IMG/VR virus record: IMGVR_UViG_3300042549_008312
Span: 62,001 to 126,000 of that record
Length of the DNA: 64,000 bases
Source: a virus
Reading direction: 5' to 3' (one strand)
Position 1 is the stretch's first letter. Each line of letters begins with the position of its first letter. Below the pieces are notes generated by a model that saw only the letters and a program-made list of their open reading frames with translations, did not search any database and was not told where the DNA came from. Below are positions 1 through 7,917 of the stretch, piece by piece. Position numbers and translations under genes: made by a program.

Positions 1-337
1 GGTCACTATCAACTAAACCAAATAATTCAATCCATGACTGGTAGTTAGTTAAATGGGTATAAGCAAAAAAAGCATTACCCATCGCCTGCATTGCCGTTAA
101 CATAAAAAATAAGGCCCATACAATACCCTTATTCATTTTCTTAAGGGCTATAATGGATGCTAACGATGCTGCGGCACCAACCTCAAAGGCCAGCGCCAAT
201 GTTACGGCTAGCCATCTTGGGTTTGATAACTCAAAGAAATCAATTACGTGGATTGTTGATATCAAAGATACCATCACATACAATGTGACAAACGTTCCAA
301 TTATAAAGTTTCTTGTTAATTTATTTTCTGATCGCAT
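1..337 (-). CDS. Multi-spanning membrane protein, partial (C-terminus outside window)
   Basis: The reverse strand reads open from an ATG at 337 to the window edge, giving 112 residues without a stop. Three hydrophobic stretches at about residues 10-32, 42-66 and 71-95 look like transmembrane helices, separated by short polar loops (ELSNPR, KKMNK). The ATG overlaps the TAA stop of the upstream antirestriction-like gene by one base (TAATG), which suggests translational coupling and supports this start. I do not recognise the family. A holin or other envelope protein is conceivable, but nothing in the visible part decides it. Confidence 0.75.
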   Translation of the reverse strand, partial: MRSENKLTRNFIIGTFVTLYVMVSLISTIHVIDFFELSNPRWLAVTLALAFEVGAAASLASIIALKKMNKGIVWALFFMLTAMQAMGNAFFAYTHLTNYQSWIELFGLVDSD

Positions 338-1863
338 TAATTCAAAATTGTTTTAAATATGTTTTTTGTTTCGTTAATTTCTTCCATAACCTCATCAAGT
401 GAGTCTTCTTTTTTACCCAAAGGAGCTTTTAATAATTTAGCGACCTCACCTTGCGTAACCAAATCACCGTGAATAATTTGTTCTTCAGCCTCACCCATAA
501 CAACATGTTTGTTAATGTTTCTGATAACAACATTTGCTGTTGTTGTGATTACATCCAAATTACCGATGATACTATCTTTAGTACCCTGCCAAAGAGCAAT
601 ATAATTTACAGCGTATTTTAAACCTGGTACGTCAAAAGATTTTAAAACAACATATGCAACTGATTCAGCTTGTAATTCCAAAACTTTAGGTAGGTCTCTA
701 CCAACATACGCATCCAAAATATGTTTTGATTTTTCACTTAAATTACCATCTTTAGTTTCTTCAGCCTTGGCTTTTGTTTTTAAAAATTCCTGGTGCATTA
801 ATTCATGGGCAAATTCGTGTATGGCTGTTGAAGCTTTACCAACACCAACAGCATCGCTAGAGATTCTAACTTTACCACCAGCTGAATAACCTTTTTCACC
901 ACCTTTGGAATCTTCAACAGCGAAATCAATACCATAATCTTGGTAAACTTTAACCATCGCATCAAAGATCTTATCAGCAACTTCATTTTCTTCAGTACTA
1001 AACCAGTCTAGTTTTGGTTTTTCAACAGAAGAAGCACCTTCACCTTTATCATTAACAACATCGGCAGTATCATAAACAGGATATAGTATATACGGCATTG
1101 ACGCAACTGGATCATTCATCATTTTTTCCATTTTTTGTTGCATATCTGGGGATAATTTACCACCTTTACCAAACTTCTTCATGAATTCCTCTTTTCTAGT
1201 TTTTTTATCTAGAGCCGTAGGCGGTTTAAGTGTTGGTCTCCAAATAATAATTTGTTGAGCACCTTCTTTTGGGGCATAACCTAATTTAGACCAACCAGAT
1301 CTTGAATTAACTTTTGTCGCATCCCTTTTTTGAATATAAATCAAAATTTGGTTATTGAATGAATAACCTGGAAATTTAGCCAACCAGTCAAAATATTCTT
1401 TAATCTTCCCAGTTAAAGTAACGCTATCAACCTCATCAGCCAATTCATTAATAAAGCCCTCAATCTTTTTAATAATGTCATCTTTTGACACATCAGACTC
1501 GGGTGCAATAGGTGCTGACATAACAGCATCTTTAACATCCTCGAGCTTTTGTATTAACTCATTAGCTTCGTTTGAACCACCTAAAGATTTATTTGCTTCC
1601 GCAACAGCTCTTTTAGCTATCTCAATAACAGCCTCAATCGGTTTAAACTTATCGTTCAACCACCATTGTTTATTGGTGCCGTCCCACATAAAACCGTTTC
1701 TCTTTAATATATCTTTAGCTGCGATTACTTCTTTTGTAGCAGCATTAGGCTCTTCTAAATCGGAGACAACAATAACTCTGTTTGACCCGAATTGATCTTT
1801 AACGACTTTAGCTAAAGTTAAAGCCTCATTAATTGATGATTTTGTGTGTTTAAATACTAACAT
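337..1863 (-). CDS. ArdC-like antirestriction / zinc metalloprotease protein with an extra N-terminal domain
   Basis: A 508-residue protein with three parts. Residues 1-95 hold a small domain with an N-G-F-M-W-D-G-x-x-K-Q-W-W motif, resembling DUF5710-type modules often joined to plasmid antirestriction or primase proteins. Residues about 130-275 resemble the ArdC ssDNA-binding domain (Y-F-D-W-L-A-K-F, S-F-N-N-Q-I-L-I, GWSKLGY, IIIWRP). Residues about 285-430 resemble the zincin domain, with HEFAHELMH near 348-356 and a downstream ELQAESVAYV helix that could supply the third zinc ligand. ArdC proteins protect incoming DNA from restriction, so here it may protect injected phage DNA; that role is inferred. 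It is cotranscribed with the membrane genes on either side. Confidence 0.8.
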   Translation of the reverse strand: MLVFKHTKSSINEALTLAKVVKDQFGSNRVIVVSDLEEPNAATKEVIAAKDILKRNGFMWDGTNKQWWLNDKFKPIEAVIEIAKRAVAEANKSLGGSNEANELIQKLEDVKDAVMSAPIAPESDVSKDDIIKKIEGFINELADEVDSVTLTGKIKEYFDWLAKFPGYSFNNQILIYIQKRDATKVNSRSGWSKLGYAPKEGAQQIIIWRPTLKPPTALDKKTRKEEFMKKFGKGGKLSPDMQQKMEKMMNDPVASMPYILYPVYDTADVVNDKGEGASSVEKPKLDWFSTEENEVADKIFDAMVKVYQDYGIDFAVEDSKGGEKGYSAGGKVRISSDAVGVGKASTAIHEFAHELMHQEFLKTKAKAEETKDGNLSEKSKHILDAYVGRDLPKVLELQAESVAYVVLKSFDVPGLKYAVNYIALWQGTKDSIIGNLDVITTTANVVIRNINKHVVMGEAEEQIIHGDLVTQGEVAKLLKAPLGKKEDSLDEVMEEINETKNIFKTILN

Positions 1864-1867
1864 TTGA

Positions 1868-2161
1868 TTATTTGTTTTCCAAAGCGTTTATTTCTTTATC
1901 GATTTCAGCTTGTCTGGTAACATCTAACATTTTTCTATCGGTTGATTGGATCATACGTTTTTCGGTTCTAAGACCTTCAAGTCTTAAATCTTCGTGTGTG
2001 ATTATCATCATTTCCAACGAATCTACTTTGTTAGACATCTTGTCAATTCTTTTATTCAGACTCCTTACATCGCTATTACATGTTCTCATGAATAGTAATA
2101 CTAACATAACCAAGACTATCTTGGTAAAATGTTTGTTCAAAATTTGTTCGATTTTGTTCAT
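1868..2161 (-). CDS. Small membrane-anchored coiled-coil protein
   Basis: 97 residues. One hydrophobic segment (about residues 13-27, IVLVMLVLLFM-like) is followed by a Cys and then a long charged helical region with heptad-like spacing, ending in K-E-I-N-A-L-E-N-K. The layout suggests an N-terminally anchored coiled coil. It sits 4 bp upstream of the ArdC-like gene and follows a short gap containing an ATATTTAT element. A spanin or an envelope-remodelling role is possible, but no family-specific motif is visible. Confidence 0.65.
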   Translation of the reverse strand: MNKIEQILNKHFTKIVLVMLVLLFMRTCNSDVRSLNKRIDKMSNKVDSLEMMIITHEDLRLEGLRTEKRMIQSTDRKMLDVTRQAEIDKEINALENK

Positions 2162-2165
2162 ACTT

Positions 2166-2173
2166 ATAAATAT
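2166..2173 (-). promoter_or_regulatory. ATATTTAT element, candidate phage promoter
   Basis: The coding strand reads ATATTTAT four bases before the ATG at 2161, in the 29-bp gap after the sigma factor gene. The same octamer recurs in other intergenic gaps of this window. Promoter function is inferred; with so short a leader the transcript would be almost leaderless. Confidence 0.3.
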
Positions 2174-2190
2174 TTAGTTTTTAATTAAAA

Positions 2191-2997
2191 TTACAATAAA
2201 TTAAAGATTCCCCCAGAATAAAATCTAAGTTTCTTAATTGCTTTCTCTTTAATTTGTCTAACACGCTCTTTTGTTAGCTCCAAATCTTCAGATATTTCTT
2301 GTAGTGTACATTCATTACCGTCCAAACCAAAATATCTAACAATAACAAGTTTTTCTGTTTCTGTTAGATTATTTAAAACGTTATTTAAGGCGTTAACTAA
2401 ATTAACCCTGTCACTATCATAAGCCTCATCTGGTCTTGGTGATGATTTATCTTCGTAAATATCGTATAAAGATAAACCTTCATCATCATATTTGTCATCA
2501 AGTCTTTCAACTGATGGTAAATTTGAGAACCCGTTAATAACACTGTTCTCAGTCATGGAAGCAAAATTCTTTTGTGCTTCTTTGTTGGCTTTACGAACAT
2601 CATTAATTACGTTAATTGGTAATCTAATCATTCTTGAATTATCATGTAACGATTGAATGATTGATTGTTTAATCCACCAAACAGCATAGGATAGGAATCT
2701 AACCTCTTCCTGTTCGTAATTAAACCTCTCGGCTGCTTTTAATAAACCAAGGTTACCCTCAGATATTAAATCCTCAAAATTTACACCTTGACCCTGATAT
2801 TGTTTCGCTACAGTAATGACATATCTAAGGTTTGAGTAAATCAATTTTTCTTTTGCTTTACTATCCCCAGCTTTAATTTCTTTAAGCAACTCACGTTCCT
2901 CAAGTCGGGTAAGGGGTTCATGTTTTCTTACATCTTGTAAGTAATTTGCGATCTCTCTTTGATCGATCCAGTGTGATGTGTCAATTCTCTGTGTCAT
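2191..2997 (-). CDS. Sigma-70 family RNA polymerase sigma factor (RpoD-like)
   Basis: 268 residues, shorter than a host housekeeping sigma but with recognisable regions: 1.2 (about residues 14-45), 2 (about 50-130, with NLRYVITVAKQYQ, LISEGNLGLLKAAERF, SYAVWWIKQSI and SRMIRLP) and 4 (about 212-268, with a helix-turn-helix ending in ERVRQIKEKAIKKLRF). The stretch between 2 and 4 is acidic and divergent, so region 3 is reduced. Region 2 is much closer to Bacteroidota RpoD than to T4 gp55. The gene lies downstream of the gp47/gp46-like pair, as gene 55 does in T4, so a late-transcription role is likely. It presumably redirects host core polymerase to phage promoters. Confidence 0.93.
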   Translation of the reverse strand: MTQRIDTSHWIDQREIANYLQDVRKHEPLTRLEERELLKEIKAGDSKAKEKLIYSNLRYVITVAKQYQGQGVNFEDLISEGNLGLLKAAERFNYEQEEVRFLSYAVWWIKQSIIQSLHDNSRMIRLPINVINDVRKANKEAQKNFASMTENSVINGFSNLPSVERLDDKYDDEGLSLYDIYEDKSSPRPDEAYDSDRVNLVNALNNVLNNLTETEKLVIVRYFGLDGNECTLQEISEDLELTKERVRQIKEKAIKKLRFYSGGIFNLL

Positions 2998-3613
2998 TGT
3001 CTGTATTATAGCGTTTTAAAATTAATTTCTCCTCTTCTGTTAAACTTTCATATCCGTATTCAATTATTTTATCCAAAATTGGATCAATAATATCCATACT
3101 AATTCTTACCTCTTTACCTCTATCTCTTTTTTCGGTTGCGTTTTTTATCTCCTCTTCTAATAAAGCGATATATTGTTCCCTTGCTTTTGCCACCAAATCA
3201 ACAAAATATTGTATTTTATTTAATGTTAGCTCGTTATGTCTTTTAGGCCCTTCCATGTACAAGTGTTTATAATATTCATCTGTAACATGCTTTGAATACT
3301 TTTCTTTTGTTATGTCAAATAAAAAGAATGATTCTGTATACTCCGAATACATCTTCTTAAAAAACTTATCCAGAAACTTCATATTTTCTTTTGAGTTAAA
3401 GATCAGTATGATTGAAGCTGGGCCAAAAATCCATTTCAACTGGTGCTCATTATCTAATATTGGTTTTAGTCCGTGCTTAAAGTTATCAGGATATTTTCCA
3501 ACAAAAAACATGATATACTTTCTAGGTTTTTTACTAAATATTTTGTTAAAAAACAAATAGGTTTCATATTTTATTTTAAAAACTATCCAATCTAATATTC
3601 TAACCATTTGCAT
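2981..3613 (-). CDS. Uncharacterised protein with a C-terminal LDKIIEYGYESLTEEEK motif
   Basis: About 210 residues. The N-terminus is basic and aromatic-rich, with a Y-I-M-F-F-V-G-K stretch near residue 38; the middle is predicted helical. The C-terminus carries I-L-D-K-I-I-E-Y-G-Y-E-S-L-T-E-E-E-K-L-I, a short motif I recognise from the C-termini of Bacteroidota proteins such as rhomboid proteases. A TTG lies at 3616, but I chose the ATG at 3613; another ATG at 3607 is possible. It overlaps both the gp46-like gene and the sigma gene (17 bp), so the three are probably cotranslated. No function is assigned. Confidence 0.75.
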   Translation of the reverse strand: MQMVRILDWIVFKIKYETYLFFNKIFSKKPRKYIMFFVGKYPDNFKHGLKPILDNEHQLKWIFGPASIILIFNSKENMKFLDKFFKKMYSEYTESFFLFDITKEKYSKHVTDEYYKHLYMEGPKRHNELTLNKIQYFVDLVAKAREQYIALLEEEIKNATEKRDRGKEVRISMDIIDPILDKIIEYGYESLTEEEKLILKRYNTDNDTEN

Positions 3614-5981
3614 CAACTACTTTTGAGATGTTATCTGTTTTTTCTACCCTTACAATATTATCAGCCCAATCTTGTACATATGGGTTGTGACTAATCACCC
3701 AAATGTGTTCAAATAACGTTTTTAATTTCTCGAAGAACATACCCAATCTATCCAAGTTATCGTTAGATACTTTACCAGTAACCTCATCAAATATGATGAT
3801 ATTTGGTTTAGGTAATGAACATACTTTACTCAATACGCATCTTAACGCTAATGAACTAACGGTTTTCTCATAACCAGAGCCAGATGCTAATGGTTTTTCA
3901 ATACCACTTTCACAATCAATCATCCAGAACTCAATCTCGTTCTTATCGTTAATGCGCATTTCAAGATCAAAATCACAAGTATCCGATAAAAGAATTTTCA
4001 AGTGGCTATTGATTAACGGAATCATGGTGCTTAATACCATCTTAGAGATACCGTTTTTACCATATACATCTAAATAAACCCTGAAAATTTTATCAACAAC
4101 CTCTTCACGTTTAAGCTCAGTTATTAAATTATTGTACTCACCAATTTTGGTTTCAGATAATTCAATATCCTTTTTAAAACCGTTGATTTGTAACATCAAT
4201 CCTTCTTTCTCGTTTGTCTCATTTTCAACTTTGAACTTCAATCTTTGTAAATCGGTATCAATTATTTTGTTTTTTTCCAAAGCTTCTTTTGCCAAACCAT
4301 AAGATTTTAACTTTTCTTCACCACGCTCTAAACTACCGTTATAGTTAGTTAACTCCATTTGTTTGTTTTGCAACAACAATTCAGCTTTATTGTAAGCATC
4401 CCACAAAGTTTTAATGGTATCGTAACTTTCTATCTTAGCAGACAACTCTTCTATACTTGTCGTTGCTTTTTTATGTGCAGTGGTTTTAGTTTTTAACTTT
4501 TTATTGTTTTCAGCAATTTCTTTTTTGTGGTCAATACCTTCCAACGGTCTTTGGCAAGATTGGCAAATTTCACCATCCTCAAGCATTCTGATTGTTTTTT
4601 CAATACCAGAAATCTCAACCCTCAACTCAACTTCTTTTTCCCTGGCATCACGAATGTTTGAAACAGCTGTTGCATACGCATCAACATCAAATTGTTCATT
4701 AGGCATTGGATTATCCTTTTTTAATTGCTCGATCTCCTCTGTCTTTGTTTTGACAAAACCTTTAAGTTTATTAATACCAGACACAATATCATCCTCATTT
4801 AATTTGTACAATTCAGTATCAACATTAACACGGATTTTATTTAATTCATCCCTTTCCTCATCAAAAGATTTTAACAAATCAACCTTGGCTTTAAGACTAA
4901 TATTTAAACTGTCTATAAATTCTTTGTTATTTTTAATCTTATCATTCTCCACTTCAATCTTAACAAAAATCTCTTGTGAGTTGTTATGGTACAATTTAGA
5001 TTTTTCTTTCCACTCCTGGTGTTTTTTCTTAGCAATTTTTTCTTTCTCTCTAAAAAATTCCAATCCAATAAATTTGGTTAAGATTCTACCACGCTCAGTT
5101 GGTTTTGTTTTAATTAAATCATCCAAGTTATCACCAGTTGTTAAGATGGTAATTAAGAAGTCCTCATATGAACCAACGTAAGTCTTAATCAAATCATCAG
5201 TAAACTTTCTTTGTTCACCATTTAATTGTTTAACACCACCTTTTGGTAATACCTGATAGAAATCTAATTCGCTTTTACAAGTATACTCGCCATTTCTACC
5301 TTGTTTTCTGTTGATTTTTCTACTGATGATGTAGTTATCACCTTCGATTTCAACCATACCTTTAACACTAACATTATCCTCATCACTGAATCGGTTAAAC
5401 ACATCTTCCATCTTATCAGTCTTTGATGTAACACCGAAGAATAAGAATAATAATAAGTCAACCGTCATTGTTGTTTTACCGCCAAAATTAGCTGGGTTTG
5501 ATACAACAGATGTAATACCCAATTTATCAGTAAAATCAATTCTGTTATCCTCACCAAATGATAAGAAATTTGAAAACTGAATTTGTTTAATTTTGAATTT
5601 TTTATACCTATTTGTTTGTTCCTTATAATCCTCTAACTCAACATTTACCGAATTATCAAGCTTCATTAAATAATCAATCGGAACGTCAACGTTTTGATCT
5701 TTTAAATAACTTTCTATTAATTGTTTTTGGTAGTTTTCGTCCAAAATAATTTCAGAAGCATCAGCAGTTCCTTCGGCAACAACATCACTATTTTTTATTG
5801 ATATTGGTTTAAAGATTACCTTAACTTTTGTGGTTTTATATTTATTTTGAAAGTATTTTTCAATTTGCTTTTCCTTATGCGTTGAATGGTTATCCAACGT
5901 ATCTTCCCACATAACCTTAATATGGTTATTGCTATCGTACAAGTCAGCTGACTCTATTTTAGATTTCGTCATATACGTCAT
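3600..5981 (-). CDS. gp46-like recombination ATPase (Rad50/SbcC family)
   Basis: 793 residues, longer than T4 gp46 (about 560). An SMC-type ATPase head is split by a long coiled coil. The P-loop near residues 160-170 reads NPANFGGKTT, so the usual first glycine is replaced. A zinc-hook CQSC lies near 473-476, the ABC signature ASGSGYE near 698, and Walker B IIIFDEVTG near 728. With the gp47-like nuclease it should form the Mre11/Rad50-type complex that resects double-strand ends to make 3' tails for UvsX in recombination-dependent replication. About 125 residues precede the canonical head start (KIKQIQFSNFLSFG), an extension of unknown role. The start at 5981 overlaps the previous gene; a second ATG lies at 5972. 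Confidence 0.93.
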   Translation of the reverse strand: MTYMTKSKIESADLYDSNNHIKVMWEDTLDNHSTHKEKQIEKYFQNKYKTTKVKVIFKPISIKNSDVVAEGTADASEIILDENYQKQLIESYLKDQNVDVPIDYLMKLDNSVNVELEDYKEQTNRYKKFKIKQIQFSNFLSFGEDNRIDFTDKLGITSVVSNPANFGGKTTMTVDLLLFLFFGVTSKTDKMEDVFNRFSDEDNVSVKGMVEIEGDNYIISRKINRKQGRNGEYTCKSELDFYQVLPKGGVKQLNGEQRKFTDDLIKTYVGSYEDFLITILTTGDNLDDLIKTKPTERGRILTKFIGLEFFREKEKIAKKKHQEWKEKSKLYHNNSQEIFVKIEVENDKIKNNKEFIDSLNISLKAKVDLLKSFDEERDELNKIRVNVDTELYKLNEDDIVSGINKLKGFVKTKTEEIEQLKKDNPMPNEQFDVDAYATAVSNIRDAREKEVELRVEISGIEKTIRMLEDGEICQSCQRPLEGIDHKKEIAENNKKLKTKTTAHKKATTSIEELSAKIESYDTIKTLWDAYNKAELLLQNKQMELTNYNGSLERGEEKLKSYGLAKEALEKNKIIDTDLQRLKFKVENETNEKEGLMLQINGFKKDIELSETKIGEYNNLITELKREEVVDKIFRVYLDVYGKNGISKMVLSTMIPLINSHLKILLSDTCDFDLEMRINDKNEIEFWMIDCESGIEKPLASGSGYEKTVSSLALRCVLSKVCSLPKPNIIIFDEVTGKVSNDNLDRLGMFFEKLKTLFEHIWVISHNPYVQDWADNIVRVEKTDNISKVVDANG

Positions 5982-6387
5982 AATTATCTCTTGGTTGTTT
6001 CTTGATTAATGTTATTGGTTTTTTTACTGGTTTTGGTTCTTCTTGTTTAACCTCATAGGTTGGTTCCTTTGGTTGTTCAGTGACAACTTCTGGTTCTTTT
6101 TCAACAATAGGTTCCTCAACCTTTTTCTTTCTACCACCTTTTTTCTTTGGTTGTTCAGTGACAACTTCTGGTTCTACAACAGGTGCTTCTTCAACAGGTG
6201 GTCCATTAAAGATCATATCAGCTTCAGTCTTGTTAAAAAACATCGCAAACGATTCACCATATTTTTTTAAATCAAAACCTTTTCTAAGTGTTTTGTTTAT
6301 AAAATCATCTACATCAGTTATTTGATTTACCTTACAAAAGTCAACTATATCCTCATGTAAAGATTTTTCTATATTAACACTATGCAT
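5959..6387 (-). CDS. Small protein with a Lys/Pro/Glu-rich tail, between the gp47- and gp46-like genes
   Basis: 142 residues. Residues 1-60 form a compact helical domain whose opening (SVNIEKSLHEDIVDFC) resembles ribbon-helix-helix or other small DNA-binding folds, though not decisively. The rest is low complexity, rich in E, P, V and K, with EPEVVTEQPK repeated twice around a basic GGRKKK patch. It overlaps the gp47-like gene upstream (8 bp) and the gp46-like gene downstream (23 bp). The position suggests an accessory subunit or tether of the nuclease-ATPase complex; that is inference. Confidence 0.7.
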   Translation of the reverse strand: MHSVNIEKSLHEDIVDFCKVNQITDVDDFINKTLRKGFDLKKYGESFAMFFNKTEADMIFNGPPVEEAPVVEPEVVTEQPKKKGGRKKKVEEPIVEKEPEVVTEQPKEPTYEVKQEEPKPVKKPITLIKKQPRDNYDVYDEI

Positions 6388-7177
6388 TTACCAAAATCTC
6401 GTTATTTTCTTCAATATCACTCATATCGGTTATTTTAAATGTCAAATACTTAACAGGGTTTTCAATATCAAAAAACTCATATGATAACAATTTATCATTT
6501 TGAATTTTAACAACATTAAAACCGTGTTCGCTAACCGTTTCACCAAAATTTTGCTGAATAAGCGACCCAACCATTATGATTGGTGTGGTATCATGCATAA
6601 AAACTTGTCTTTTATGAATATCACCACAAAGAACCATGTCACAATGTCTGAATTTGTTTACTTCAGCGCCATGGCTAAATTTAAACCCTTGTTCATTTAC
6701 AGCACCAACAATTGTACCGTGGTACAAACCGATGTAAGTGCCATTATATGGTCTCATTTCCAAGCTTTCTGGCGCCATATGATTATCAAAGATACTAAAC
6801 ACAGACCAAACAACATTTTCGTCTTGGTATAAAGCTGATTTTGTGTAATAAACAATGTTATCAGCATCTAAAGCGTTAATGATGGGTGTCAGAGCGTCCA
6901 TACGCTCTTTATTCTGCTCAACGATGTCATGGTTACCTGGAATGATAATAACCTTACCAGTGACCTTAGAACAGCCACTTAAGAACCATGATACTTCGCT
7001 AACCAATTCTGGGCTAATTTGGTTTCTTGAATGTACGATATCACCAGCAATAACAATTCTTTCTGGTTTGATTCGTTTCATTTGATCAAAAAAGTTTTCG
7101 CAAATCGCTCTGAACTCGTTGTGTCTTTGGATATTTCTAAAATGGATATCCGCTATGTGTGCAATTGTTTCTATCAT
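6380..7177 (-). CDS. gp47-like recombination endonuclease (Mre11/SbcD family)
   Basis: 265 residues, shorter than T4 gp47 (about 340). Calcineurin-like phosphoesterase motifs are in order: D10-I-H12, G45-D46, G81-N-H83-D84, then Y-H-G near 153 and G-D-I-H near 186. These coordinate two metal ions in the nuclease site. The protein partners the gp46-like ATPase encoded just downstream to process double-strand ends. Its ATG overlaps the stop of the PD-(D/E)XK nuclease gene by four bases (ATGA). The C-terminal capping domain is short, consistent with a phage minimal form. Confidence 0.93.
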   Translation of the reverse strand: MIETIAHIADIHFRNIQRHNEFRAICENFFDQMKRIKPERIVIAGDIVHSRNQISPELVSEVSWFLSGCSKVTGKVIIIPGNHDIVEQNKERMDALTPIINALDADNIVYYTKSALYQDENVVWSVFSIFDNHMAPESLEMRPYNGTYIGLYHGTIVGAVNEQGFKFSHGAEVNKFRHCDMVLCGDIHKRQVFMHDTTPIIMVGSLIQQNFGETVSEHGFNVVKIQNDKLLSYEFFDIENPVKYLTFKITDMSDIEENNEILVNA

Positions 7178-7917
7178 AATATAAGTCTTTTCATTTTATA
7201 GTGTTGAATAAGCATTTCAGCTTCTTTTTTCATGTAACAGATTGGGATTACTTTAAAAGTTTGGATGTTTTTATCCCAATAGAACAAACCACCACGATTA
7301 AACTTTTTTCTAGTTTCTTTCTCGTACATCAAAGCATACACCGATAATTGAATTGTGTAATCATTATACTGGCAGTGAGCCAAATGATCTAATGGGAAGT
7401 GTAAGAATTCACCATATTTGTTTTCATATTCAAACTTTTTGTTTGTCTTAAAATCCCACACATTAAAGAATGCATCACCTGGTAAATCTTCAATAATATC
7501 TGAAGTACCAGCAACACCTTCCTCATCATTAAATTCAATCGACATGATATGCTCTGGTTTTAAAAAAGGACTATCAATTAAACCCAAACCTTCTTCGTAA
7601 CAAACATCTCTAAATGCACCAATCACAACTTTCTCAAATTCGTCTCGTGGTGAGTACATTCTACCAGGCGCTAACAAAAACCTTTCAAGGATTTCGTGCA
7701 ATGCGGTTCCATACTCATTAGCCATGCGGTTAATTTCTCTCCATTCAGCAATAACCTCTTCTTTGGTTACACCTTTTCTCTTTGCCACCCTTTCAGCGTG
7801 GTAATCTTCGTTAAACTTTTCTTTGTACTGTCCCAATACAGTAGTAACTGACGTATACTTAACGGTAGTTTTTTCACTGTTAGTGTACGTGTGGGTTGCG
7901 TGATCTAATGTTATCAT
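7174..7917 (-). CDS. PD-(D/E)XK nuclease (RecB/Cas4-like)
   Basis: 247 residues with a complete PD-(D/E)XK core: G70-T-A-L-H74-E-I-L-E78, D140 in GVAGTSD, D155-F-K157 in VWDFKTNK, and Q190-L-S-V-Y194. This set (His, Asp, D-x-K, Q-x-x-x-Y) is typical of RecB- and Cas4-type exonucleases. There are no cysteines that could form the Cas4 iron-sulfur cluster. It overlaps the primase and gp47-like genes by four bases each, so it belongs to the replication/recombination operon. Likely roles are end resection, host DNA degradation or processing of recombination intermediates; the substrate cannot be read from the sequence. Confidence 0.88.
   Translation of the reverse strand: MITLDHATHTYTNSEKTTVKYTSVTTVLGQYKEKFNEDYHAERVAKRKGVTKEEVIAEWREINRMANEYGTALHEILERFLLAPGRMYSPRDEFEKVVIGAFRDVCYEEGLGLIDSPFLKPEHIMSIEFNDEEGVAGTSDIIEDLPGDAFFNVWDFKTNKKFEYENKYGEFLHFPLDHLAHCQYNDYTIQLSVYALMYEKETRKKFNRGGLFYWDKNIQTFKVIPICYMKKEAEMLIQHYKMKRLIL

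Noticed and set aside
153-356. Plus-strand open frame of 67 codons at the window start
   Set aside because: The minus strand reads a longer, coherent membrane protein through the same bases, starting at the stop codon of the ArdC-like gene.
4480-5181. Plus-strand open frame of 233 codons
   Set aside because: It lies wholly inside the gp46-like gene on the opposite strand, in its coiled-coil region, and its product is a low-complexity F/S/L string. The other plus-strand frames in the window are likewise shadows of minus-strand genes.
7174-7917. A Cas4 protein of a phage CRISPR system
   Set aside because: The PD-(D/E)XK motifs fit, but the iron-sulfur cluster cysteines are missing, and no cas genes or arrays are nearby.
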